From contig VGIC01000008.1 in NCBI GenBank assembly GCA_016867975.1, forward strand, positions 1-55,948: a stretch of 55,948 nucleotides of DNA, written 5' to 3'. This stretch comes from Betaproteobacteria bacterium. GTDB lineage: Bacteria > Pseudomonadota > Gammaproteobacteria > Burkholderiales > Methylophilaceae. Position numbers and translations under genes: made by a program. Below the pieces are notes generated by a model, which made no database searches, was not told the DNA's origin, and saw only the letters and a program-made list of their open reading frames with translations. Below, piece after piece: positions 1 through 7,343 of the stretch (position 1 is the stretch's first letter; every line of letters starts with the position of its first letter).

Positions 1-77
1 ATTTAGAAAAGAGATACCGAAAATTTATGGGCACAAACAGATCCAAGTAAGTGAGCACTATCTTGGCTTGTATTGAT
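1..77. other. Left flank resembling the island's tRNA-proximal end
   Basis: The roughly 50 bases left of the left repeat align without gaps, but imperfectly, with those left of the right repeat. Positions 56-77 and 24199-24220 share CACTATC, GCTT, TTGA and AAA at the same offsets, and similarity continues to the GGGC at 30-33. An ordinary chromosomal flank should not resemble the end of the island. This suggests that a second, related element abuts the first in tandem beyond the window edge. Confidence 0.4.
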
Positions 78-315
78 AAATATGGCGCGCTCGGCGGGAG
101 TCGAACCCACGACCTTTGGCTTCGGAATCCGCTTCTGCTTCCAGCCAATCCTGCATATCCATGCCGTGCGTGAAGCCTCGCGCCTCGGCCCGGTAATAGG
201 CGGCCGTGGCGATGTGCTCCTGCCGGATGTGTTCACGGCGGAGATGATCATCGCGCTTGAGATGATTGGATTCTACTTTTCGAGTAGATTGCTTCTTGTT
301 GGACTCTGTGGTCAT
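58..315 (-). CDS. DUF2934 protein whose 3' end reads through the att site
   Basis: This is a small basic protein of 85 residues. Residues about 34-65 carry the DUF2934 signature (AAYYRAEARGF, then DWLEAEA), a short helical domain of unknown function. The start is firm, with GAGGAGG five bases before the ATG at 315. The last 20 or so codons are the tRNA-Arg 3' sequence (GRGFDSRRARH) and the stop lies left of the att repeat. The C-terminus is therefore composed at the island junction. In an excised circle the right-hand flank would also give a TAG at the aligned position. The conserved domain is intact, so the protein may still work. A second DUF2934 gene lies at 6859-7062. Confidence 0.6.
   Translation of the reverse strand: MTTESNKKQSTRKVESNHLKRDDHLRREHIRQEHIATAAYYRAEARGFTHGMDMQDWLEAEADSEAKGRGFDSRRARHIYQYKPR
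78..127. repeat. Left attachment repeat (tRNA-Arg 3' fragment)
   Basis: These 50 bases are identical to 24221-24270. Read on the minus strand they run from the anticodon loop (TTCCGAA) through the T arm and acceptor stem to CCA plus five bases. There is no 5' half of a tRNA next to it, so it is an att site and not a tRNA gene. Identity stops at 128, just 5' of the anticodon loop, so strand exchange probably took place in or near that loop. Confidence 0.9.
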
Positions 316-563
316 AATGCCTCCTCAATGAGAACTGGATTATTAAGTTCTTTATTTCCTAGCATGAGCCAAAAACAATGAATCTGGCTTCTAAATAAGA
401 ATTAAAAACTCATCATAAAAAAACATAACGGAGCGGTTGCTACGTCGCGAATCTTGTCGCCACTGCTGCCATTTACACAAAAATTATTTATACCCTCACC
501 CCTGAGTAGGTATTTTCTAAATTTGCAGTTGTTGCTCTTCAAAGTTGAATCCGCCATTTATTT

Positions 564-1169
564 TTAATTAATGACAGTGTTCTTAAAGAGTATCACTGGG
601 GCTTTTCTTGGGCTTGGTGTTGTTTTTCCTCTTTGGTAACCCACGATAATGGGGGCTACCACTTGATAATCATCGGTAATACTCAGTCTGTTTCTGATAT
701 CAGCATCGTTGAACGCAGGTAGTGCGTAACCGATGACACATGTACCTAAGTCCATTGCGCACGCAACCAGCATCATATTTTCTGCGGCCAGCCAGCAATC
801 TGCTTCTGCAAAAGGGGCCGATTTTTTGCCACAAATCAGAATCAGCGTGCTGGCATCATAGAATATATTGAAATCAGGGCTATTGAACATCTGACTGAAA
901 TGCGTGAGGTTGTTATGGTGCTCTTTTTGGTGCTCCTCTGCAAAGTAAAGCGCTTTGGCACGGTTGGATATTGTCAACAGCAGTGATTTGTCCTGAATAA
1001 TAACGAATGCCCACGGTTCACGATGCATTGCTGTAGGTGCACGCACTGCTGCTTCTAATAAAACGCATAGCGTTACATCATCAACTATTTGCGGCTGGTA
1101 ACTGCGTACCGAACGTCGCGCCAGTATCGTCTCATAGATTGACTTTTCTGTATCATCTAAAGGTAACAC
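564..1169 (-). CDS. Nitroreductase-family FMN oxidoreductase
   Basis: The protein has 201 residues, the normal length for the nitroreductase family of homodimeric FMN enzymes that reduce nitroaromatics, quinones or flavins with NAD(P)H. The N-terminal RRSVRSY motif and the following RAPTAMHREPW segment are the FMN-binding region, and a later GTCVIGY stretch fits the family's C-terminal FMN contact. It starts with GTG at 1169 behind GAGGTGG. The gene is divergent from the cytochrome gene at 1360, so the 190-bp gap holds both promoters. A broken homologue lies at 15966-16195. The physiological substrate cannot be read from the sequence. Confidence 0.85.
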   Translation of the reverse strand: MLPLDDTEKSIYETILARRSVRSYQPQIVDDVTLCVLLEAAVRAPTAMHREPWAFVIIQDKSLLLTISNRAKALYFAEEHQKEHHNNLTHFSQMFNSPDFNIFYDASTLILICGKKSAPFAEADCWLAAENMMLVACAMDLGTCVIGYALPAFNDADIRNRLSITDDYQVVAPIIVGYQRGKTTPSPRKAPVILFKNTVIN

Positions 1170-1359
1170 GCAACCACCTCACCACGCTGATTTAAAATAC
1201 ATTATGCGAAACTATCAGTAAATGCATCATGATGTAATCCGCGCGAACACGTATAAAAATCAATACCGCAGAAGTTTCGATCTGACAACCCATCGTTGCA
1301 TAATGAAACCGATTGATGTATGGTTAGGCCTGACTAGTCTGACAATGGAGAATTAAGTA

Positions 1360-1656
1360 ATGAAATACTTGATATTGAGTTTGCCTTTGTTGTTTGCGGT
1401 TGCCTGCACCAGCCAGAGTAAAGTTGAATCAGGCAGTGGGGCCGGGGCCAGTAAAATCGGAAGTTGTATTGCTTGCCATGGGGCGGATGGTCGTTCTGGC
1501 AAGGAAGGCGTGCCGCCGCTTGCAGACCGCTCGCGTGAAGAGCTTGTTGCCGCAATGGAGAGGGTGCGTGATGCCTACGCACCGCAGCCGCTGATTGGGC
1601 ATGATTTGAATGATCAAGAAATTCAGGATATAGCAGCCTATTTTTCAGCTCAATGA
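1360..1656 (+). CDS. Small lipoprotein c-type cytochrome
   Basis: This 98-residue protein has a lipoprotein signal peptide ending in the lipobox AVAC (Cys16) and one haem c motif, CIACH, at residues about 37-41 followed by GADGRSG. The C-terminal helix (IQDIAAYFSAQ) is typical of class I cytochromes of the c553 type. It should be a monohaem electron carrier anchored in the periplasm. The distal ligand is not certain, since the only later methionine lies in AAMERV. GGAG precedes the ATG. A decayed relative with the same N- and C-termini but no haem motif lies at 13594-13839. Confidence 0.85.
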   Translation: MKYLILSLPLLFAVACTSQSKVESGSGAGASKIGSCIACHGADGRSGKEGVPPLADRSREELVAAMERVRDAYAPQPLIGHDLNDQEIQDIAAYFSAQ

Positions 1657-1700
1657 GCGCTTGGGCAGCAGAGTAGAGGCTAACGTGTGCGGTGGTTAAG

Positions 1701-2315
1701 TTAACTTACGCCGCCGTCGTGTGCAAGCCGTGCCAGATCAAGTAAATTCATGGCGCCGGTTTTGTGCATGATTTTCGATTTATGGATTTCTACCGTGCGG
1801 TGGCTGATTTCCAGCAGGCGTGCTATTTCCTTGTTATGGTGGCCTTGAATTGCTAGTAGCATTACGTCCCGTTCGCGCTCAGTAAGTCCTGCCAGAAGTG
1901 TCTCTGCGTGTTGATGATTGGCATTCTCGCTTAATATTCTTTTCGCTTCGTTCAGTGCAGAATGTATAGCGGTTAATAACTTCTCCCGTGTTACTGGTTT
2001 GGTGAGAAAGTCCACAGCGCCTGCCTTAATTGCTCTCACACTCATTGGAATATCGCCATGGCCAGTGAGAAATATAATGGGTAACTGAATATTTTTCCTT
2101 GCAAGGTACTCTTGCAGCTGAAGTCCATCCATATCTGGCATCTTTACATCGACGATAGCGCACCCTAGGCTCCCTTCGTGGTGGGCCGCCAGAAATGCCT
2201 TGCCACTATCGTAGGTTTTAACGGTAATACCTTCCTGTCTGATCATCAGTGTCAGTGAATCCCGAATTGCGGGTTCATCATCAATAATGAAAACGGTACT
2301 GGTGTCTGTACTCAT
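1701..2315 (-). CDS. FixJ/LuxR-type response regulator
   Basis: The protein has 204 residues. The receiver domain (1-120) shows the acidic pair in IIDDEP, the phosphoacceptor Asp in VDVKMPDMDG, the switch threonine in LTGHGD and the lysine in TKP. The C-terminal LuxR/GerE helix-turn-helix (GLTERERDVMLL through SHRTVEIHKS) binds DNA. This is the FixJ/TtrR/NodW class. Its start overlaps the end of the kinase gene by 4 bases (ATGA), so the two are translationally coupled partners. The regulon is unknown; the palindromes at 3884-3980 and the neighbouring redox genes are natural candidates. Confidence 0.9.
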   Translation of the reverse strand: MSTDTSTVFIIDDEPAIRDSLTLMIRQEGITVKTYDSGKAFLAAHHEGSLGCAIVDVKMPDMDGLQLQEYLARKNIQLPIIFLTGHGDIPMSVRAIKAGAVDFLTKPVTREKLLTAIHSALNEAKRILSENANHQHAETLLAGLTERERDVMLLAIQGHHNKEIARLLEISHRTVEIHKSKIMHKTGAMNLLDLARLAHDGGVS

Positions 2316-3808
2316 GATGCCAAAGGAAGTGTGAAGTGAAAGGCCGCACCCGTGCCATCGCTAGGATCAAGCCACATTTTACCGCCATTCGCTTCTGTTA
2401 ATGCGCGGCTAATGGCTAAACCCATGCCGACGCCAGTCGGTTTTGTGGTAAAAAATGGCTCGAAGACGCGTTGCGCAATATCAGCATTCAGTCCCGGCCC
2501 CTTATCCTTGACTGTAACATGCACCATTTTTATTTCGCTATTGTTGCGAACCGTGATGGTAATGGGTGGGGACGCTGTGTTGATGGTTCTCACCGCCTCA
2601 ATCGCATTTCTTAACAGATTGACCAGAATTTTTTGTATCTGGATTTTATTGCCTATTACAGTGGCAAGATTTTCTTCAATCTGCAGTTCAGGCGTAAAAT
2701 GACCGTAGTCGTCGCCTCTGGCAATATTTACAGCCTCTTTTACCAAGTCATTTAAATTAAATTGTTCTTTGATCAAATCGCCTTTTTGCAGGAAAGCAAT
2801 TAACTCGTGTAGGCTCTTGCCCGCACGGTGGGCTTGTTCTATACAGCTTTCAAGTGCGTGTTTAATAGTGGTTTCATCTATACTGTCATTTTCAAATGCA
2901 TGTAAGGCAACTTCGCCATAGGCTGAAATTGCCGCCAGCGGCTGATTGAGTTCATGTGCAATGGCTGATGCAGTTTGTGCGGCTACTTGCTGTGCTAAAA
3001 GCGACTCAGTTTCGTTGCGATATTGCTGAAGCTTTTTACTCAGCAACTTCCGTTCAGTAATATCTCTTGCAACACCAATCAGTCGGCTTGCTACCCCATT
3101 TTTAAAAAATACGCGCCCCAACGCTATCACCCAGCGCTCTGCACCGGTGGCAGGCTCAATGACGCGATATTCAATTTTATACTTGCCTTTGCCTGCTGGG
3201 TCTGTGGCGCTGTTCAATGCATATTCTCTTGCATGGCGGTCATCGGGATGTATCACAGTGAGAAACTGTTTGTCTGACAACTCACTTTCAGCCTCTGCTC
3301 CCCACAGCACGCTCATTTTTTCATCCCAATGTTTGATAATGTAGTTGGGACCAAAGTCAAACACAGCCAGATTGGCCGCTTGTTTGGACAGGCGCAGTCT
3401 TTCTTCACTGGTTCTTAATGCTTCTTCGGCTTGGCGGCGGCGATCGGCCACGCGAATCGATGCCAGTGTGAATTTTTGATCAGTCATACGTACAGGGGTC
3501 AGGCCAATGTCTACCTTAAGCACTTTCCCATCCTGGCAAAGCACATCAAGTACAGCACCTGTGCCCATGTTGCGTTGTTCTGGATTTTCATTGAAAGCAT
3601 TGCGGTAATGGCGATGGTGTTCGTGATATTGCCGGGGCATCAGTGCCTCGACCTCGAGGCCGATGATTTCCTTTTCAGAATAGCCTAACAACTGCCGTGC
3701 TGCACTGTTGGTCAGTACCACATATCCAGATTTATCAATCAGCAGCATGGCTTCAGGCACTGCATCGAACAGTGTTTGAGAACATAGGTCTTGAAATGGA
3801 CTGGTCAT
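2312..3808 (-). CDS. PAS-PAS sensor histidine kinase (FixL-like)
   Basis: This is a 498-residue cytoplasmic kinase without membrane segments. PAS1 covers about 12-125 and PAS2 about 135-255 with its PAC segment (VARDITERKLL). The dimerisation domain has the phosphoacceptor histidine in IAHELNQPLAAIS, and the HATPase domain has the N box (NLLRNAIEAV), G1 (DKGPG) and G2 (GVGMGLAIS). The FixL/TtrS/NodV-type H box and the FixJ partner place it in that family. PAS1 lacks a histidine at the place where FixL carries its haem ligand (the segment reads RNMGTGAVL), so direct haem oxygen sensing is not supported. The signal is unknown. Confidence 0.88.
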   Translation of the reverse strand: MTSPFQDLCSQTLFDAVPEAMLLIDKSGYVVLTNSAARQLLGYSEKEIIGLEVEALMPRQYHEHHRHYRNAFNENPEQRNMGTGAVLDVLCQDGKVLKVDIGLTPVRMTDQKFTLASIRVADRRRQAEEALRTSEERLRLSKQAANLAVFDFGPNYIIKHWDEKMSVLWGAEAESELSDKQFLTVIHPDDRHAREYALNSATDPAGKGKYKIEYRVIEPATGAERWVIALGRVFFKNGVASRLIGVARDITERKLLSKKLQQYRNETESLLAQQVAAQTASAIAHELNQPLAAISAYGEVALHAFENDSIDETTIKHALESCIEQAHRAGKSLHELIAFLQKGDLIKEQFNLNDLVKEAVNIARGDDYGHFTPELQIEENLATVIGNKIQIQKILVNLLRNAIEAVRTINTASPPITITVRNNSEIKMVHVTVKDKGPGLNADIAQRVFEPFFTTKPTGVGMGLAISRALTEANGGKMWLDPSDGTGAAFHFTLPLAS

Positions 3809-3883
3809 TAAGAGGTTACCTATAATTTCTGTACGTATTGTGTAAGTCTACGATAAAAAAATAATGGATGCCTAATACTCTTT

Positions 3884-3980
3884 AACTTGATTCAAGTTGA
3901 TTGAATTCAGTAAGTTCAAATTTTAATTCCCATTTGCATGTGTCTTCGCATATAAGTGTTAGCACTTACGTGTTCGCACG
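3884..3980. promoter_or_regulatory. Cluster of three palindromes between kinase and PAS genes
   Basis: Three perfect inverted repeats lie in the divergent gap. AACTTGATTCAAGTT is at 3884-3898 (7+1+7). TAAGTGTTAGCACTTA is at 3953-3968 (6+4+6). CGTGTTCGCACG at 3969-3980 (4+4+4) directly abuts the second. They look like operators for one or more dimeric regulators, possibly the FixJ-like protein itself or an FNR-type factor. None matches the full FNR consensus TTGAT-N4-ATCAA. Confidence 0.4.
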
Positions 3981-4099
3981 AATGTACATAACATAAACGC
4001 CCTAGTAGATTTTCACTAGTTATATCGTTTTGGTAGTAGTGAGCGATGTGTCTTTCTAATTGTGATTAGATATTTTTATACATTTTTTCAGGAGGTACT

Positions 4100-4501
4100 A
4101 TGTTACCTTTAGAAGCTGGTTTGCGTGAACAGTCATCAGGTAATTATCGTAATAAAATCAGCGAGATAGATGCTGTAAACAATATTGCTGAGATTACGCT
4201 TTATGATAATGGCGTAATTGAATCATGTAGCAGAGCAGGGGCTGAGTTGTTAGGTTGTACACCGACCGCGTTGCTGATGCGACACATTACAAAAGTATTG
4301 CCGCAGTTGGAAGGTGTGACTTTAATAAAGGGCGATAGGGTAGATCCTTATTTGCGTTTTCTTTCACGTGCCGATCATCATTTTGAGGTGGTGGCCGAGA
4401 ATGGATTACGTTTTTTATGCGCATTGTTTTTTAATGACATAGGAGATTTTGGTAAACATCGTATCAGGATAATTTTTAGACCCGTTCCGACTTATCAATG
4501 A
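4100..4501 (+). CDS. Stand-alone PAS-like domain protein
   Basis: This soluble protein of 133 residues has AGGAGG seven bases before the ATG. Residues about 28-125 read like a PAS fold: NNIAEITLYDNG, then IESCSRAGAELLGC, which corresponds to the PAS core helix, and a C-terminal strand rich in F, R and I. There is no kinase, cyclase or DNA-binding domain, so it would act as a sensor or partner protein. It is divergent from the FixL-like gene and upstream of hsp20, which fits a signalling role in the same stress module. No ligand-binding residue can be assigned. Confidence 0.55.
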   Translation: MLPLEAGLREQSSGNYRNKISEIDAVNNIAEITLYDNGVIESCSRAGAELLGCTPTALLMRHITKVLPQLEGVTLIKGDRVDPYLRFLSRADHHFEVVAENGLRFLCALFFNDIGDFGKHRIRIIFRPVPTYQ

Positions 4502-4562
4502 TCACTTTGTATTTTGGATCACTTATATTTTAATTAATCCGTAAATGATGGGGGTAAGAGTA

Positions 4563-5066
4563 ATGAGTGCAGAAACTAAACAAAACATTCCGGTTACATC
4601 CACTAAGGATGACAAGCCATCCTATATGAGTTCGATATCTGATATGGAGAATGCGATTGAAAAGTTTTTCAATCGAAGATTTCCATCTTTATGGCGTTGG
4701 GGGGATATGCCAAAGATGGAGAGATTGTTTGAATTTGAAAATCAGCGTCTGCCAAGTCTGGATGTGATTGATCGGGATAATGAGGTGTTGGTGCGGGCCG
4801 AAGTGCCTGGTATTGATAAGAATGATATCAATATTACGCTTACTGATAATTTACTCACAATCAAAGGTGAGACCCGCAAGGAATTTAAAAAGGAGGAGGG
4901 GGATTATCACAGGCATGAAATATCCAGTTCATCTTTTGCTAGGTCAGTTACAGTGCCCCAGAACGTAGATGGTTCAAAAGCAGTGGCCAATTTAAAAAAC
5001 GGAGTGCTGGAAATTACCTTGCCGAAACTCGAGTCTTCCAAGCGCCATAAAATAGCTGTTCAGTAA
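4563..5066 (+). CDS. Hsp20/alpha-crystallin small heat-shock protein
   Basis: This is a protein of 167 residues counted from the ATG at 4563, which follows GGGGGTAAGAG. An upstream ATG at 4545 would add six residues and has no clear ribosome site. The alpha-crystallin domain spans about residues 62-165: PSLDVIDRDNEVLVRAEVPG, then a strand of NLLTIKGE, and the conserved LKNGVLEITLPK near the end. It is an ATP-independent holdase that keeps unfolding proteins soluble. It lies among redox and nucleotide genes on the island, a setting seen in general stress clusters. Confidence 0.92.
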   Translation: MSAETKQNIPVTSTKDDKPSYMSSISDMENAIEKFFNRRFPSLWRWGDMPKMERLFEFENQRLPSLDVIDRDNEVLVRAEVPGIDKNDINITLTDNLLTIKGETRKEFKKEEGDYHRHEISSSSFARSVTVPQNVDGSKAVANLKNGVLEITLPKLESSKRHKIAVQ

Positions 5067-5069
5067 TGC

Positions 5070-5564
5070 ATGCTACTTGGTAAAGAAAACGGATTGTTAA
5101 AGTGGCTCAGGCTTAAGCATCGGGTCGTCTTATTCATTCTGTTGATATTAGCGGTACTTTCATTGCTTTTTTCAAGCGGGGTGACAGGGTCATCATCCTC
5201 GCTTGATCCAACTGTGGAGCAGGTGGGAGATATTACCTACATCTCAGGTGGTGTGAGTGAATCCGAATCAGTCATGATGAAGGCGTTGGCGGTTGACTAT
5301 CAGCTTGAGATCGTACTGATACAAAAACTACAACAGAGAGAAGAGTATCTAGCGGATGTCAATGTGCAGGTTTTTGATCACAATCTTAAAAGCTTGCTTA
5401 ATATTGACACAGAGGGACCTTATCTTCTCATGAACCTGCCGCTAGGCAAGTATCTGATTACGGCTGAATATGAGGGGGTTGCTAAAAGTCAGTGGGTAAA
5501 GAATGATGGTAAGAAACATCAGAAATTGATTTATTGGTGGCCAATATCAGAGACCTTACCTTAG
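5070..5564 (+). CDS. Membrane-anchored protein with carboxypeptidase-regulatory-like fold
   Basis: The protein has 164 residues. A single hydrophobic segment at about 17-40 acts as a signal anchor, and the rest is extracytoplasmic. Residues about 50-65 (VGDITYISGGVSESE) and the beta-rich part from about 95 (EYLADVNVQVFD, GPYLLMNLPLGKYLITAEYEG) resemble proteobacterial proteins with a carboxypeptidase regulatory-like, transthyretin-type domain. The function is not known. It begins 3 bases after the hsp20 stop and ends 11 bases before the next start, so it is probably co-transcribed with both. Confidence 0.55.
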   Translation: MLLGKENGLLKWLRLKHRVVLFILLILAVLSLLFSSGVTGSSSSLDPTVEQVGDITYISGGVSESESVMMKALAVDYQLEIVLIQKLQQREEYLADVNVQVFDHNLKSLLNIDTEGPYLLMNLPLGKYLITAEYEGVAKSQWVKNDGKKHQKLIYWWPISETLP

Positions 5565-5575
5565 AGGAGCCATGA

Positions 5576-6142
5576 TTGGATTTTACATCAATGGGAGACA
5601 GGACTTGTCTATATCTCACAGCCCAGTTGGAAGCGGTTGTTGATGGCATGGCATGGCGTGTAGCAGGGTTTCTTACCGGCAAGGAAAATATCATGGTGGT
5701 GGGGATTTTGAGGCGTGGAGCCCCACTGGCCGAGATGTTGCGTAACCGGCTGATGAAGAATTTCAAATTGGCTAATATAAGTTTGATGAATCTGAATATC
5801 AAGCGTTACGCAGATGATTTGACCTTGATATACCCAGAAACCAAATTGACCGAAGATGACTCATCCAAATTAATCAATCTTGCTGGGACTACGGTTGTAG
5901 TCGTTGATGATGTCATGTTTCAAGGTCATTCAATGTTGCGCGCAGTTGATTATCTGGCCAGTAAAAATGCCGCTGAGATTCGCACGGTTGTGCTTGTGGA
6001 TCGTGGAGCCAATAAACTCCCTGTACGCGTTGATGTTTCTGGTGTAAGACTGGATGTGGCGCCTACTGACATTATTGAATGTAATGTTCCGCCATATGAA
6101 ACTGAATTCAAGATTGATTTGCATAAACCCACCATTAATTGA
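5576..6142 (+). CDS. PyrR-like phosphoribosyltransferase domain protein
   Basis: This protein of 188 residues has the type I phosphoribosyltransferase fold. The PRPP-binding loop is VVVVDDVMFQGHS (about 103-115), the hood-side loop is VGILRRGAPLA (about 42-52), and VDRGANKLPVRVD matches the region following the PRPP loop in PyrR. PyrR is a uracil phosphoribosyltransferase and pyr attenuation regulator, but island relatives may not share its substrate. The best start is TTG at 5576 behind AGAGGAG; an ATG at 5591 is the alternative. It is followed directly by a second phosphoribosyltransferase gene. Confidence 0.72.
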   Translation: MDFTSMGDRTCLYLTAQLEAVVDGMAWRVAGFLTGKENIMVVGILRRGAPLAEMLRNRLMKNFKLANISLMNLNIKRYADDLTLIYPETKLTEDDSSKLINLAGTTVVVVDDVMFQGHSMLRAVDYLASKNAAEIRTVVLVDRGANKLPVRVDVSGVRLDVAPTDIIECNVPPYETEFKIDLHKPTIN

Positions 6143-6153
6143 TATGGATAGTG

Positions 6154-6834
6154 ATGATGTTCAATAATCGTGCTGAAGCTGCAGAAAAACTGGCCGAGAA
6201 GCTCGGACATTATCGCGGCAAGCATCCACTGGTGCTGGCAATTCCCCGCGGGGCGGTACCCATGGCAAAAATCATTGCCGAAAAATTGGGCGGCAGTTAT
6301 GACGTGGTGCTGGTACGCAAGCTGAGGGCACCTTTTAACCGTGAGCTGGCAATTGGCTCAGTAGATGAGAGCGGATGGGTTTACCTTGCCGATTATACTA
6401 AATCCGTCGGCGCTAGCGATGAGTACATTGCGGCTGAGAAAAAGATTCAGATGGATACAATCAGAGAGCGGCGCGAGCAATATACACCTGTCAGGCCGCC
6501 CATTAGTCCAGCTGGCCGCATCGTAATTGTGGTGGATGATGGACTCGCTACGGGGGCGACGATGATATCAGCGCTGCATGGGCTTCAGAAGCAAAGGGTG
6601 GAAAAACTGATTTGTGCGGTACCAGTGTCGCCAGCGGATACGTTAAGGAAAGTTGCCAAAATCGCAGATGAAGTAGTTTGCCTTGATACGCCTGATGATT
6701 TTCAGGCTGTGGGACAGTTTTATTATGACTTTCCTCAGGTTGAAGATCATGAGGTGATGGAAATCTTGCGAGAGGCGCAGCTTGTGAAAAGCAGTAATGT
6801 CTATGAGCCGCATGGACAGGTTCCCTATACATAA
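6154..6834 (+). CDS. Phosphoribosyltransferase family protein
   Basis: This protein of 226 residues is counted from the ATG at 6154. A TTG at 6139 that overlaps the previous stop would add five residues. It has the PRPP motif IVVVDDGLATGATM (about 129-142) and the early pyrophosphate loop VLAIPRGAVPMA. RKLRAPFNRELAIGSVDE marks the group of stand-alone phosphoribosyltransferases that often lie beside dienelactone hydrolase, Hsp20 or universal stress genes. The nucleobase substrate is unknown. It overlaps or adjoins the PyrR-like gene, and the pair forms one operon with hsp20. Confidence 0.8.
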   Translation: MMFNNRAEAAEKLAEKLGHYRGKHPLVLAIPRGAVPMAKIIAEKLGGSYDVVLVRKLRAPFNRELAIGSVDESGWVYLADYTKSVGASDEYIAAEKKIQMDTIRERREQYTPVRPPISPAGRIVIVVDDGLATGATMISALHGLQKQRVEKLICAVPVSPADTLRKVAKIADEVVCLDTPDDFQAVGQFYYDFPQVEDHEVMEILREAQLVKSSNVYEPHGQVPYT

Positions 6835-6858
6835 CTTCATATTGAATAGTAGGAGATC

Positions 6859-7062
6859 ATGATGGAAGAATCAGCGCCTGACAAGAAAAATAAAACTGTC
6901 GGAGAGAAGAGGTCTGCAGCCGCACTACCTGTAGCTTATGAGTTGGAACTGCACAGACTGGTTGAGCTCGCGGCCTATTACCGTGCTGAGCAGGATGGCT
7001 TCAGGTGTTCTCCGCTTGAGTATTGGCTTGCAGCCGAGGGGCAGGTGCAAAGATTACCTTGA
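6859..7062 (+). CDS. DUF2934 small protein
   Basis: This 67-residue protein carries the DUF2934 motif at about 34-62: LVELAAYYRAEQDGF followed by PLEYWLAAEGQ. It shares AAYYRAE and the W-L-x-A-E block with the protein at 58-315. AGGAG lies just before the ATG. The function of the family is not known. The small basic helical module is commonly found in stress clusters. It ends the rightward stress operon, and 280 bases with no gene follow before the converging lipid cluster. Confidence 0.7.
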   Translation: MMEESAPDKKNKTVGEKRSAAALPVAYELELHRLVELAAYYRAEQDGFRCSPLEYWLAAEGQVQRLP

Positions 7063-7343
7063 TGCGGCTAGTCAATCAGCGCCAAGATCACTATTGAACT
7101 TGATTGGCGAGATGCAAAGCTTAATGGATTCTTCGCCCATCTCACGGTTGATATGATACTTCCATAATAAATAAATCCGTCTGCGCACCTTGTACTGAGA
7201 CTATCTACTTCAGCCCCTTAAGCAATGATCCGTTTTTTTAGACCATTACAGCTTGCATGTAAAGGGTGAGCTAAAATTTGGGACAGGCATTTCCCGCATA
7301 TGGTTGAGCCATGAAACTTTACTCACAATGGCTGTCTCCCAGC

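Noticed and set aside
2312-3808. Haem-based oxygen sensing by the FixL-like kinase
   Set aside because: The PAS1 segment that carries the haem histidine in rhizobial FixL has no histidine there, so the claim is not supported by sequence.
5482-5802. 106-codon minus-strand frame over the PyrR-like gene
   Set aside because: It is antisense to a gene with clear phosphoribosyltransferase motifs and has no support of its own.
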